Shown here: positions 28,406-37,720 of the stretch, one piece after another | Numbering within the stretch: position 1 is the stretch's first letter | Layout of the letters: every line of letters begins with the position of its first letter | NCBI RefSeq assembly: GCF_900129205.1 | Contig: NZ_FQUK01000002.1 | Span: 43,762-107,761 of the forward strand | From: Thermomonas hydrothermalis | Lineage (GTDB): Bacteria; Pseudomonadota; Gammaproteobacteria; Xanthomonadales; Xanthomonadaceae | DNA length: 64,000 nt | Direction of reading: 5' to 3' | Made by a program: the position numbers and the translations under genes | The notes under the pieces: model-generated | What the model saw: the letters and a program-made list of their open reading frames with translations, nothing else | The model's database searches: none | Told to the model about the DNA's origin: nothing

Positions 28406-30157
28406 TTACCCCAGCGCCTTGGCGATGCGTTGCTGCTGCTGGCGCAGCGCCGCCGGCAGGCGGGCGCCATAGCGGTCAAGCTCCTGGCCGATGCTGGCCA
28501 GCTCCGCACGCCAGCCTTCGCGGTCGAACTCGAACAGGGTGGTGCGGGCTTCGTCGCTCAGCGGCAGATCTTCGAGGTCGAGATCGGTCTGGCGTGGCAG
28601 CAGGCCGATCGGGGTGTCGATTGCACTCGCCTGGCCGTTGACACGCTTGATGATCCACTCGAGCACGCGCAGGTTCTCGCCAAAGCCCGGCCATAGGAAG
28701 CGGCCGTCCTGCCCTTTGCGGAACCAGTTGACGTGGAAGATCGCGGGCAGGCGGGCGCCGGGCCGGTCGAACGAAAGCCAGTGCGCGAAGTAGTCGGCGA
28801 AGTTGTAGCCGCAGAACGGCTTCATCGCCATTGGATCGCGGCGCATGACGCCGACCGCACCGGTGGCAGCGGCGGTGGTCTCCGATCCCATCGAGGCTCC
28901 AATCAGCACGCCGTGCGCCCAATCGCGGGCCTGGAAGACCAGCGGCACCAGGGAGGCGCGCCGACCACCGAACACGATGGCGCTGATGGGTACGCCCTGC
29001 GGATGCTCCGCCATCGGCGAATACGAGGGGCACTGTTTCGCGCTGACGGTGAACCGCGCATTGGGATGCGCCGCCGGGCCGTTGGCCGGGTCGTACGGAC
29101 GGCCGCGCCAGTCCACGGCGGGCAGCTTGCCGTCGTCGATCCCCTCCCACCAGGGCTGATGATCCGCCGTCAGCGCGACATTGGTGAAGATGGTGTTGGC
29201 CCGGATCGTGGCCATCGCGTTCGGGTTGGAGCGTGCCGAGGTGCCCGGTGCCACACCGAAAAACCCGGCCTCCGGGTTGATGGCATACAACCTGCCGTCC
29301 GGACCGGGCCGCATCCAGCAGATGTCATCGCCGATCGTCCACACCTTCCAGCCAGCGCGGCGGTACCGCTCGGGTGGGATCAGCATGGCCAGATTGGTCT
29401 TGCCGCAGGCCGAGGGGAACGCGGCGGCAATGTAGTGCACCTGCCCGTCGGGCGTTTCCACCCCGACGATGAGCATGTGCTCGGCCAACCAGCCCTCCTG
29501 CCGGGCCTGCCAGGAGGCAATGCGCAGGGCGTGGCATTTTTTGCCGAGCAGGGCATTGCCACCATAACCGGAGCCATACGACTTGATCGTCAGCTCCTCC
29601 GGGAAATGCATGATGAAGCGGCGCTCGGGGTCGAGCTCGCCAATGGAATGCAGGCCCTTGACGAAGTGGCCTTCGCGTTCGATCCGCGCCAGTGCCGGCG
29701 CGCCCATGCGGGTCATGATCCGCATGTTGGCCACCACGTATGGCGAATCGGTGATCTCGACGCCGCAGCGCGACAGCGGGGAATCGATCGGCCCCATGCA
29801 GTAGGGGATGACGTACAGGGTGCGTCCTTGCATGCAGCCATCGAACAGGGCGTCCATCTTGGCGTGCGCCTCGGCCGGGGCCATCCAATTGTTGTTGGGG
29901 CCGGCATCCTCACGCGCGCGAGTGCAGACGAAGGTGAGATGCTCGACCCGTGCCACATCGTCGGGATGCGAGCGGTGCAGATAGCTGTCCGGGTGGGTGT
30001 CCGGGTTGAGTGGCAACAGGGTGCCGTCGGCCTGCATCCGGGCCAGCAATGCGCGGTATTCGGCCTCCGAGCCATCGCACCAGTGCACCGCCTGCGGGCG
30101 GGTCAAGCGTGCCACCTCGGCCACCCATGTGTTGAGCGATTCGAGTCTGCTGCTCAT
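28406..30157 (-). CDS. pckG: Phosphoenolpyruvate carboxykinase (GTP)
   Basis: Converts oxaloacetate and GTP to PEP, the entry step of gluconeogenesis. It has 583 residues. The P-loop with the reactive cysteine, FPSACGKTNLAML, is at about residue 248; the PYVVANMRIMTRMG substrate region and GDDICWMR metal site are present. The family is the GTP-type, distinct from the ATP-type pckA. It lies next to fatty-acid genes, consistent with growth on acetyl-CoA-yielding carbon. It follows the TetR gene on the same strand after 87 bp. Confidence 0.96.
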   Translation of the reverse strand: MSSRLESLNTWVAEVARLTRPQAVHWCDGSEAEYRALLARMQADGTLLPLNPDTHPDSYLHRSHPDDVARVEHLTFVCTRAREDAGPNNNWMAPAEAHAKMDALFDGCMQGRTLYVIPYCMGPIDSPLSRCGVEITDSPYVVANMRIMTRMGAPALARIEREGHFVKGLHSIGELDPERRFIMHFPEELTIKSYGSGYGGNALLGKKCHALRIASWQARQEGWLAEHMLIVGVETPDGQVHYIAAAFPSACGKTNLAMLIPPERYRRAGWKVWTIGDDICWMRPGPDGRLYAINPEAGFFGVAPGTSARSNPNAMATIRANTIFTNVALTADHQPWWEGIDDGKLPAVDWRGRPYDPANGPAAHPNARFTVSAKQCPSYSPMAEHPQGVPISAIVFGGRRASLVPLVFQARDWAHGVLIGASMGSETTAAATGAVGVMRRDPMAMKPFCGYNFADYFAHWLSFDRPGARLPAIFHVNWFRKGQDGRFLWPGFGENLRVLEWIIKRVNGQASAIDTPIGLLPRQTDLDLEDLPLSDEARTTLFEFDREGWRAELASIGQELDRYGARLPAALRQQQQRIAKALG

Positions 30158-30244
30158 GCGTCGACATCCTTGCCTGGATCAGGCGCTTGGTGAAATCGAT
30201 TTCAGATCAGGGCGCAGCCGGGCCCGGCCCGGCCGAAAGGCCGA

Positions 30245-30820
30245 TCAGCCTGGCGGCACCAGAGTGGCCATCATGTGTTCGATGTAGCCGTCGAAGCCTT
30301 CGATCGGCTGGCGGTTCTTGAAGCGCGGCAGCTCCAGCTGCAACACACCCACGTACATCGCGTAGGTCATGCGGGCGCGGTTGAGGGCGTCCTTCTGGCT
30401 CAACCCGGCCTCACGGAAGCACTTGAACAAAAACCCGATGCGCCGCTCCAGCACGTGCGCCAGCACCGCGTCCACCGCCGGGTGACCAGCCGCCTTGAGC
30501 AGTTCGGAATAAATGACGTGGGTCTTGCTGTGCTGGGCGATCAACTTAAACAGAGTACGCAGACGCTCGGTGGGATTGGCGATGGACTCCAGCGCACCGT
30601 AGGCGGCCTGCTCGTCGCGCTCCCAGCGCTCAAGCGCCGCTTGCAGAAGGGCATCACGGGACGGGAAGTGCCAGTAAAAGCTGCCTTTGGTCACCCCCAA
30701 ACGGCGCGCCAGGGGCTCCACCGCCACTGACGCCAGGCCGGCTTCGGCAATCTGGTCAAGCGCTTCCAGAGTCCAGTCTTCGGCGCTCAGGCGGCCGTTG
30801 CGAATGGCAGTGTCGGTCAT
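30245..30820 (-). CDS. TetR/AcrR family transcriptional regulator
   Basis: A 191-residue repressor. The N-terminal helix-turn-helix spans about residues 15-60 (GLASVAVEPLARRLGVTKGSFYWHF), followed by a helical ligand-binding domain. It starts at the ATG 30818-30820. It is divergent from fadE with about 190 bp between the starts, so it most likely controls fadE and/or itself in response to an acyl-CoA or fatty acid; the ligand is an inference from context. Confidence 0.85.
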   Translation of the reverse strand: MTDTAIRNGRLSAEDWTLEALDQIAEAGLASVAVEPLARRLGVTKGSFYWHFPSRDALLQAALERWERDEQAAYGALESIANPTERLRTLFKLIAQHSKTHVIYSELLKAAGHPAVDAVLAHVLERRIGFLFKCFREAGLSQKDALNRARMTYAMYVGVLQLELPRFKNRQPIEGFDGYIEHMMATLVPPG

Positions 30821-30883
30821 CAAGAAAGAAATCCCTGCGGTGGCTGGGCGCAGTATGCTGAGTTTTCACTCGATTGTTGCGCA

Positions 30884-30911
30884 TTGACAGCTTACATCCA
30901 ATCGCCATACT
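30884..30911 (+). promoter_or_regulatory. Predicted fadE promoter
   Basis: A perfect -35 TTGACA (30884-30889), a 16-bp spacer and CATACT (30906-30911, 4 of 6 to the -10). The transcript would have a leader of about 90 nt before the fadE ATG. Confidence 0.5.
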
Positions 30912-30922
30912 AAGGCGTATGG
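30905..30922. promoter_or_regulatory. Candidate TetR operator in the fadE promoter
   Basis: CCATAC-N6-GTATGG is a perfect 6-bp dyad that covers the predicted fadE -10. Position and symmetry fit repression by the divergent TetR regulator; not proven. Confidence 0.45.
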
Positions 30923-31008
30923 TGGATACGCCGGCACGCCGGCTGGCCGTTTCCCGCCTCCACCGCCTCACCACGTTGCACCAGTTGCCGCGCCACGGGA
31001 GCCCCGTC

Positions 31009-33483
31009 ATGAGCATTGCACTGCCTTTTCTCGCCCTGATCCTTGCCACCGCCTTTGCTGCCTATCACCGCCTGCGCCTGGCGGTCTGGGCGGCGCTGGC
31101 CGGCAGCCTGCTGGTGGCCTGCGGGCTGCTGGGGGCCTCGCCCACCGCCACTCTGGTGGCTGCCGCCATGCTGCTTCTGGTGGCCGTCCCCGTGCTGATC
31201 CCGGCCATCCGCAAGCCATTGCTGACCGCGCCGGTGTTGCGCGTGCTGCGCAAGGCGCTGCCGCCGCTGTCACAGACCGAGCGGATCGCGCTGGAAACCG
31301 GCTCGGTCGGCTTCGAAGGCGACCTGTTCAACGGCAAGCCGGACTGGCACAAGCTGCTGGCCTACCCCAAGCCGCAACTCACCCCTGAGGAGCAGGCGTT
31401 CCTCGATGGCCCGGTGGAAGAGCTCTGCAAGCGCATCAACGACTGGGAGATCACCCACGTCCACGCGGATCTGCCGCCGGAGCTGTGGGACTTCCTCAAG
31501 CAAAACAAGTTCTTCGGAATGATCATTCCGAAGGAATACGGCGGCCTGGGCTTCTCGGCGCTGGCGCATCACAAGGTGATCCAAAAGATCGCCTCCATCT
31601 CCAGCGTGGTCAGCGCCACCGTCGGCGTGCCCAACTCGCTGGGCCCGGGCGAGCTGATCCATCGCTACGGCACCCAGGAACAGAAGGACTACTACCTGCC
31701 GCGTCTGGCGGCCGGTATCGAAGTGCCCTGCTTCGGCCTGACCGGCCCGTTCGCAGGCTCTGATGCCACCTCGATCCCGGACTACGGCATCGTCTGCAAG
31801 GGCCAGTGGAACGGCGCCAACGTGCTCGGGGTCAAGCTGACCTTCGACAAGCGCTACATCACCCTCGCCCCGGTGGCGACGCTGATCGGCCTGGCCTTCC
31901 GCATGTATGACCCGGACGGCCTGCTGGGCGACACCAAAGACATCGGCATTACCCTGGCACTGCTGCCGCGTGACACCCCCGGGGTGGACATCGGCCGCCG
32001 CCATTTCCCGCTCAACTCGCCGTTCCAGAACGGCCCGATCCACGGCCGCGAAGTGTTCATCCCGCTCAGCCAGCTGATCGGCGGCGTGGCCATGGCCGGC
32101 AAGGGCTGGAACATGCTCAACGAATGCCTGGCCGTGGGCCGATCCATCACCCTGCCCTCCACCGCCAGCGGCGGCGCCAAGGCCGGCGCGGTGGTGACCG
32201 GGGCCTACGCCCGCATTCGCAAGCAGTTCGGTCTGTCGGTGGGCCGTTTCGAAGGCGTGGAGGAGGCGCTGGCCCGGATCGGTGGCCGCGCTTACGTGAT
32301 CAGCGCGCTGTCGCAGGCCACGGCCGCGGCGGTGGATCGCGGTGACGTGCCGTCGGTGCCGTCTGCGATCGCCAAGTACCACTGCACCACGGCTGCCCGC
32401 GAAGTGTCCAAGGACGTGATGGACATCATCGGCGGCAAGGGCATCGTGCTCGGCCCACGCAACTTTGCCGGCCGTGGCTGGCAGGCCGCGCCGATCGCCA
32501 TCACGGTGGAAGGCGCCAACATCATGACCCGCAGCCTGCTGATCTTCGGCCAGGGCTCGATTCTCTGCCACCCCTACATCCTCAAGGAGATGCGGGCGGC
32601 GCAGGACCCGGACAGCCGGGCCGGGCTGCAGGCGCTTGATGGGGTGCTGTATGCGCACATCGGCAATGCGATTTCCAATGCGGTGCGTTCGCTGTGGTTT
32701 GGTCTGACCGGCGCGCGCCTGCAAACCGGGCTGCCGGGCGATGCCTATACCCGCAAGTTCTTCCGCAAGCTCAACCGCTATGCCGCCAACCTGGCCCTGC
32801 TGACCGATGTCTCGCTGGGCGCGCTGGGCGGGCGGCTGAAGTTCAAGGAGTCCCTGTCCGGCCGTCTGGGCGACGTGCTCAGCCACCTGTACATGATGGC
32901 GGCGGTGCTCAAGCGTCATCACGACGAAGGCTGCCCGGACGCCGACAAGCCGCTGCTGGCCTGGGCCTTCCATAACAGCGTGTACGAAATCGAATCGGCC
33001 CTCTCGCAGGCACTGCGCAACTTCCCGATCCGGCCGCTGGGCTGGCTGCTGTGGCCGCTGGTGTTCCCGTGGGGACGGCGCGCAGTGGCACCGGGTGACC
33101 GGCTGTCGCGGCGGGTGGCCAACCTGCTGATGAACCCCAACGAGGCGCGCGACCGGCTGGCCGCGGGCGCCTTCCTCACCCCCGGTGACAACAATCCCGG
33201 CGGCCGCATCAACAGCTATCTGGCCCAGGCCATCGCCGCCGAGCCGGTGGAGCGCAAGTTCCTCAAGGCGCTCAAGTCCGGTCAGATCACCGCGCTGGAG
33301 TTCCCGGCCCAGGTCGAAGAGGCGGTGCGGCTTGGCGTCATCACCGCCGACGAGCGTGCCCAGCTGGAGGCGCTGCGTGCGATCACGCTGGACACCATCA
33401 TGGTGGACGACTTCGACAGCGCCGAGCTGCGTGCCGCCTGTGCCCCAGCGCCCCATCCCGGCACGACCCGCGCCGTGGCCTGA
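31009..33483 (+). CDS. fadE: Acyl-CoA dehydrogenase FadE
   Basis: First step of fatty-acid beta-oxidation. It has 824 residues against 814 in E. coli FadE, much longer than the ordinary 380-residue acyl-CoA dehydrogenases. Two or three N-terminal hydrophobic segments (about residues 3-65) suggest membrane attachment. The catalytic core starts at about residue 130 (FFGMIIPKEYGGLGF) with the TGPFAGSD substrate/FAD region, then a FadE-specific C-terminal domain (DUF1974). It is divergent from the TetR gene and convergent with ada. Confidence 0.94.
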   Translation: MSIALPFLALILATAFAAYHRLRLAVWAALAGSLLVACGLLGASPTATLVAAAMLLLVAVPVLIPAIRKPLLTAPVLRVLRKALPPLSQTERIALETGSVGFEGDLFNGKPDWHKLLAYPKPQLTPEEQAFLDGPVEELCKRINDWEITHVHADLPPELWDFLKQNKFFGMIIPKEYGGLGFSALAHHKVIQKIASISSVVSATVGVPNSLGPGELIHRYGTQEQKDYYLPRLAAGIEVPCFGLTGPFAGSDATSIPDYGIVCKGQWNGANVLGVKLTFDKRYITLAPVATLIGLAFRMYDPDGLLGDTKDIGITLALLPRDTPGVDIGRRHFPLNSPFQNGPIHGREVFIPLSQLIGGVAMAGKGWNMLNECLAVGRSITLPSTASGGAKAGAVVTGAYARIRKQFGLSVGRFEGVEEALARIGGRAYVISALSQATAAAVDRGDVPSVPSAIAKYHCTTAAREVSKDVMDIIGGKGIVLGPRNFAGRGWQAAPIAITVEGANIMTRSLLIFGQGSILCHPYILKEMRAAQDPDSRAGLQALDGVLYAHIGNAISNAVRSLWFGLTGARLQTGLPGDAYTRKFFRKLNRYAANLALLTDVSLGALGGRLKFKESLSGRLGDVLSHLYMMAAVLKRHHDEGCPDADKPLLAWAFHNSVYEIESALSQALRNFPIRPLGWLLWPLVFPWGRRAVAPGDRLSRRVANLLMNPNEARDRLAAGAFLTPGDNNPGGRINSYLAQAIAAEPVERKFLKALKSGQITALEFPAQVEEAVRLGVITADERAQLEALRAITLDTIMVDDFDSAELRAACAPAPHPGTTRAVA

Positions 33484-33490
33484 GTGATTC

Positions 33491-33515
33491 CGGCCGGGAC
33501 GTCAGTGCCCGGCCG
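33491..33515. terminator. Bidirectional hairpin between fadE and the Ada-like gene
   Basis: CGGCCGGG/CCCGGCCG (33491-33498 with 33508-33515), a perfect 8-bp stem with a 9-nt loop in the 18-bp gap and running into the end of the Ada-like gene. No T run on either side. Confidence 0.4.
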
Positions 33516-34362
33516 CTTCGCGCGCCAGCAACTCCGCCTTGCGCGCCACCCCCCAGCGATATCCCGCCAGGGCACCGTCGCTGCGAACCACCCGGTGGCA
33601 GGGAATCGCCACCGCCAGCGGATTGGCGGCGCACGCCGCCGCCACCGCCCGCACCGCGCTGGGCCGCCCGATCGCCGCGGCGAGCTGGGCATAGTGCATG
33701 GTCTGCCCGGGCGGGATGGCGCGCAGCGCCTGCCATACCCGCTGCTGGAACACCGTCCCGCGAATGTCCAGCGGCAGCGCGCACTCGATTCCCGGCGCCT
33801 CCACCATCCCCACGACCTGGGCCACCCAGCGCTCGAACTCGGCATCGGCACCGACCAGACAGACCCGCGGGAAGCGTTCCTGCAGCTCACGTAACAAGGC
33901 CTCCGGATCGTCGCCCAGCCAGATCGCACACAGCCCGCGGTCGGTTCCGGCCACCAGCAACGCGCCCAGACTGCATTGCCCCAGCGCGAAGCGGATGCGC
34001 TCACCGGCCCCGCCTTTACGGAATCGGGCCGGGGCCATGCCCAGTAGCCCCTCGGCCTGCGCATAAAAGCGGCTGGCGGTGTTGAAGCCGGCCGCAAACG
34101 CCGCGTCCAGCACATCCACACCGGGCTGCTGCAGGGCATTGCGCAGGCGCTCGCCGCGCCGGGCCTGGGCGTAGGCGTGTGGCGTCATCCCGGTCACCGT
34201 TTTGAACAGGCGCTGGAACTGGCGCGGAGTCATCCCGGCCTCGGCGGCCAGGGTTGCAAGCCGCGGCGGGATCGTCGCGCGCTCGATGCGGCGGCAGGCA
34301 TTGGCCACCAATGCGGCCGCGGTCGGCCTGTGTCCAGGCAGCGTGTCAGACATGGCACTCAT
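33502..34362 (-). CDS. Ada-like protein: AraC-type domain fused to O6-methylguanine-DNA methyltransferase, without the Ada zinc domain
   Basis: A 286-residue DNA repair and probable regulatory protein. An AraC-type helix-turn-helix (about residues 15-110) precedes the methyltransferase domain, whose acceptor cysteine is in IPCHRV at about residue 253. The N-terminal Ada zinc-binding domain with its four cysteines, which senses methylphosphotriesters in E. coli Ada, is missing. Suicide repair of O6-alkylguanine should be intact; methylation-triggered induction is doubtful. It lies 52 bp after alkB, same strand. Confidence 0.88.
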   Translation of the reverse strand: MSAMSDTLPGHRPTAAALVANACRRIERATIPPRLATLAAEAGMTPRQFQRLFKTVTGMTPHAYAQARRGERLRNALQQPGVDVLDAAFAAGFNTASRFYAQAEGLLGMAPARFRKGGAGERIRFALGQCSLGALLVAGTDRGLCAIWLGDDPEALLRELQERFPRVCLVGADAEFERWVAQVVGMVEAPGIECALPLDIRGTVFQQRVWQALRAIPPGQTMHYAQLAAAIGRPSAVRAVAAACAANPLAVAIPCHRVVRSDGALAGYRWGVARKAELLAREAAGH

Positions 34363-34414
34363 GGCTGCACTGTAGCGGCGACAGCGCCTGTTTGCCTCCC
34401 GGTTTTGCCCAGGC

Positions 34415-35059
34415 TCAACGCAGTTTGCGGAAGGTGAGGTTGTACCGGCAGTCCCCGGTCTCCGGGTGCCAGGCCGGTGCCAGCGGACGCACGCCGTGAA
34501 AGCGCATGCGATCCACACCCCCCCAGACCACCACGTCACCATGCACCAGCGGAACCTGCAATGGCCGACTGCTGCGAGTGTCCCCACCCCAGAGAAACAC
34601 GGCCGGCACACCCAGCGACACCGAGACGATCGGCGCCAGCCGATCCTCCTCATCGCGGTCCTGGTGCAGGGCCATGCCGACCCCGGGCCGGTAGCGATTG
34701 ATCAGACAGGCCTGTGGCCGGTAGCCGGGGAACCCGGCAGCCTGAGCCGCCTGCTCGGCCAGTGTCAAAAACAGCGCTGGCATCGCCGGCCAGGGCCGGT
34801 CGGTGACGGGATCGACCGACACATAGCGATAGCCGCGGCGATCGCTGTACCAGCCGTAGTCACCGCAATTGGTCATCTCCACCCCGATCCGGCGCCCGCC
34901 CGGTGTGGTCAACTGGCGGAACGGGGCCTGCGCGGCGATTTGCGCGATCTGGGCAAGCAGCGCCTCCGCACATGCCAGCGCATCGCCATGCAGCACCACC
35001 GCCTGCACGCCCAGCGGCGTGCGGGCGCCGGTCGCGGCGACGGCAAACAGATCGCTCAC
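34415..35059 (-). CDS. alkB: Alpha-ketoglutarate-dependent dioxygenase AlkB
   Basis: Iron/2-oxoglutarate dioxygenase that removes 1-methyladenine and 3-methylcytosine from DNA. It has 214 residues. The iron ligands are in LHQDRDE (H and D, about residues 127-129) and RFHGVRP (H, about 186), and RYNLTFR gives the 2-oxoglutarate arginines. It uses a GTG start that overlaps the ctaB stop, so it is tied to the heme A genes at its 5' end and to ada at its 3' end. Confidence 0.93.
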   Translation of the reverse strand: MSDLFAVAATGARTPLGVQAVVLHGDALACAEALLAQIAQIAAQAPFRQLTTPGGRRIGVEMTNCGDYGWYSDRRGYRYVSVDPVTDRPWPAMPALFLTLAEQAAQAAGFPGYRPQACLINRYRPGVGMALHQDRDEEDRLAPIVSVSLGVPAVFLWGGDTRSSRPLQVPLVHGDVVVWGGVDRMRFHGVRPLAPAWHPETGDCRYNLTFRKLR

Positions 35060-35991
35060 GGCTGTGGCACGAACTCCAGAGCGGTAGGGGTGAGCAGCGG
35101 CAGGAGCCAGTGATCCAGCAACAGGAATGCAAACAGCGCCATCAGATACACGATCGAATAGCGGAAGGTGCGCATGGCAAAAAACTCATCGGGCGGATCG
35201 AGCAGCCGCCATGCATGCCACAGGAACACCGCCCCCAGCACCAGGGCCCCGCCGAGATAGAACAGGCCACTCATGTGCGCCACCCACGGCAACACGCTGG
35301 CCACCACCAGCAACACGGTGTACAGCAGGATCTGCCAGCGCGTGTAGGTCACGCCGTGGGTGACTGGCAGCATCGGCACCAGGGCGCGGGCATAGTCTTC
35401 ACGGCGGAAGATCGCCAGCGCCCAGAAATGCGGCGGCGTCCACACGAAGATGATCAGCACCAGCAGCAGCGCGTGCGCCCAGTCCCACTCGCCCTGCATG
35501 CCGGTCACCGCCGCCCACCCCAACAGCGGCGGCACTGCCCCGGCCAGCCCGCCGATCACGATGTTCTGCGGCGTGGCGCGCTTGAGAAACCCGGTGTAGA
35601 TGACCGCATACCCGATCAGCCCGGCAAAGGTGAGCACGGCGCACAGGGCATTGACCCAATGCAACAGGATCGCCATCGACGCCAACGCCAGCAGCAGGGC
35701 AAAGACCAGCACCTGCGGTGGCCGCAACGCGCCAGTGGCCAGTGGACGCTCCGCGGTGCGTGCCATCAGCCGGTCGATGCGGGCGTCGAGCAGATGATTG
35801 ATCGCCGCGGCACTGGCCGCCGCCAGCCAGATGCCGACACTGGCCGCCAGCATCCGACCCCACGGCCACGGCGCACCGGGAGGCACTGCCAGCAGCATGC
35901 CGATCACGGCGGTGAACACGATCAGCGCCACGATGCGCGGCTTGGTCACCGCCCAATACTGCGCCAGGCGCGAAGAACGCTCCATCATCAT
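35056..35991 (-). CDS. ctaB: Protoheme IX farnesyltransferase (heme O synthase)
   Basis: Membrane UbiA-family prenyltransferase that makes heme O for the terminal oxidase. It has 311 residues with about nine membrane segments. The first aspartate-rich motif is [15 protein letters not shown] (about residues 65-79) and the second region is YTGFLKR. Three ATGs stand in a row; the first (35989-35991) overlaps the ctaA stop, which supports it. It acts just before ctaA. Confidence 0.95.
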   Translation of the reverse strand: MMMERSSRLAQYWAVTKPRIVALIVFTAVIGMLLAVPPGAPWPWGRMLAASVGIWLAAASAAAINHLLDARIDRLMARTAERPLATGALRPPQVLVFALLLALASMAILLHWVNALCAVLTFAGLIGYAVIYTGFLKRATPQNIVIGGLAGAVPPLLGWAAVTGMQGEWDWAHALLLVLIIFVWTPPHFWALAIFRREDYARALVPMLPVTHGVTYTRWQILLYTVLLVVASVLPWVAHMSGLFYLGGALVLGAVFLWHAWRLLDPPDEFFAMRTFRYSIVYLMALFAFLLLDHWLLPLLTPTALEFVPQP

Positions 35992-37148
35992 GGCTCCGGC
36001 GGACGCAACCGCGCCAGCAGGCTCACCAGCAGGAACAGCAACAGCACCGCGCCGGCATTGTGCAAAACCGCAAGCGGCAGCGGCAGCGAGTACCAGACGT
36101 TGGCGATGCCAAGCCCGGCCTGCACGCACACCATCACCGCCAGCAGCGCGCCCCAGCCGCGTAGCCCCGGTGTGCGCAGCAGGCGCAGCCCGAGCGCCAG
36201 CACATAGAGGACCACGACCACCGCCATCATCCGGTGGGTCAGCTGGATGGCGATGCGGGCCGGGTTGTCGAGAATGCCGCCTTCGTAATCCACGCCGATA
36301 CCGCGCCAAAGCACGAAGCCCTCACGGAAATCATGAGGCGGCCACCAGCTGCCGGCACAGGTCGGGAAGTCCGTACCACAGGCCAGTGCAGCGTAGTTGG
36401 CGCTGGTCCAGCCGCCCAACGCGATCTGCAGCGCCAGCAGCAACAGCCCCAGCCCGACCAGCCAGCGCAGCCGGCGCGCATCGGCCGAATACAGCCACCA
36501 GCCGGTGGCACGCCAAGCCGTCCACACCAGCAGCGCAAAGGTGGTCAGGCCACCCAGCAGATGCCCCATCACGACGATCGGTTTGAGCAGCCAGGTCACC
36601 GTCCACATGCCCAGCAATGCCTGGAAGATGATCACCGCCAGGGTCAGGGTGGACACCCGCGCCAGATCCACGTTCGACCAGCGCACGACCCCAGCCAGCA
36701 GCGCCAGTTCAGCCGCCGCGGCCAGTACCGAAGCCGCACCATGCTGGCCGCGCATATACAGCGGAATCGCCAGTGCCACACCCGCTGCCGCGCCCAGCAC
36801 ATGTAACCAGCCGTGCCGACGCCGGCGCGTGGCCAGTAGGGCCAGTGAAAACACCAGCACCCCGAGCAGGCCCGCGATCATCCGATGCACCTGCTCGCGC
36901 CAGGCACGCTCGGGGACGACCGGACGGATCGCCAGCGCAGCATGATCCTGCACCTGCGCCGCCGAGGTCGGCCAGGTGGCTTTGCCGTAGCAGGTCGGCC
37001 AGTCCGGACAGCTCAGGCCGGCATTGGACAGTCGCACGAAAGCACCGAACACGATCAAGGCAGCCGCGAGCAGCACCGCAAGCCAGGCGATGCGGTGGAA
37101 ATGCCGGTACAGCACCGGGCGCGACGGAGAGGATGCGGGAACACTCAT
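35988..37148 (-). CDS. ctaA: Heme A synthase (COX15/CtaA)
   Basis: Oxidises the heme O methyl group to give heme A. It has 386 residues with eight membrane segments and the conserved histidines of the COX15 type 2 group ([29 protein letters not shown]). Its start and stop overlap both neighbours by 4 bp. It is part of surf1-thioredoxin-like-ctaA-ctaB. Confidence 0.95.
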   Translation of the reverse strand: MSVPASSPSRPVLYRHFHRIAWLAVLLAAALIVFGAFVRLSNAGLSCPDWPTCYGKATWPTSAAQVQDHAALAIRPVVPERAWREQVHRMIAGLLGVLVFSLALLATRRRRHGWLHVLGAAAGVALAIPLYMRGQHGAASVLAAAAELALLAGVVRWSNVDLARVSTLTLAVIIFQALLGMWTVTWLLKPIVVMGHLLGGLTTFALLVWTAWRATGWWLYSADARRLRWLVGLGLLLLALQIALGGWTSANYAALACGTDFPTCAGSWWPPHDFREGFVLWRGIGVDYEGGILDNPARIAIQLTHRMMAVVVVLYVLALGLRLLRTPGLRGWGALLAVMVCVQAGLGIANVWYSLPLPLAVLHNAGAVLLLFLLVSLLARLRPPEP

Positions 37149-37720
37149 CAGTTGACCTTCAGCAGTCGGGCCAGATCGCTACGCAACCCGGCCGGATCAA
37201 ACCCGGAAGGGTAACGCATCACCACGAAGCCATACGGATCGATCAACCAGACCGGATCACCGCGCCCCTCGGCTGGCGCCGCCAGCGCTGCGCGCAGACG
37301 GGCGTCGGGGTGAATCGCGCGCACTTCGGGCATACCCTCGGTGGCGATCGGCAATGCCCCCGCCCACACCACATGCACACGTCCGGCCTGCGGCCCAAGC
37401 AAGCGCCAGACTTTATCCAGCGTGACGAGTAGGCGCACGCACTCGGCACGCCGCACGCCATCGCACTGTTCCGGCATGACCACGATGCGCCAGGTGCGCG
37501 GGCTGTCCTGCCAGCGGTAAACCCCGCCCGCCGTCAGCGTCAACGCATGATCGCGCAGATCGACATACGGGTTCAGCAGTTCGCCCTTGTTCTGCAGACT
37601 GGCCGGACGCCAGCCGGAAAACCGCAGTACACCCGCCAGCCCCATGCTGCCCAGGGTCAATGCCAGGATCAGCAGCAGGATCGTGCGAGGCGAACGCCCA
37701 GGCCGGGAAGCGTCAGTCAT
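37148..37720 (-). CDS. Membrane-anchored protein of the cytochrome oxidase assembly cluster (SCO/thioredoxin-like)
   Basis: A 190-residue protein with one N-terminal membrane segment (about residues 13-32) and a periplasmic domain ending in DPYGFVVMRYPSGFDP, which resembles the thioredoxin-like end of SCO proteins. Where SCO has C-x3-C it has two cysteines eight apart (CDGVRRAEC). It overlaps surf1 by 8 bp and ctaA by 4 bp. A role in oxidase assembly is inferred from location only. Confidence 0.7.
   Translation of the reverse strand: MTDASRPGRSPRTILLLILALTLGSMGLAGVLRFSGWRPASLQNKGELLNPYVDLRDHALTLTAGGVYRWQDSPRTWRIVVMPEQCDGVRRAECVRLLVTLDKVWRLLGPQAGRVHVVWAGALPIATEGMPEVRAIHPDARLRAALAAPAEGRGDPVWLIDPYGFVVMRYPSGFDPAGLRSDLARLLKVN

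Noticed and set aside
31270..33456. 728-codon minus-strand open frame opposite fadE
   Set aside because: Shadow of fadE; composition rich in G, H, R and A with no motifs.
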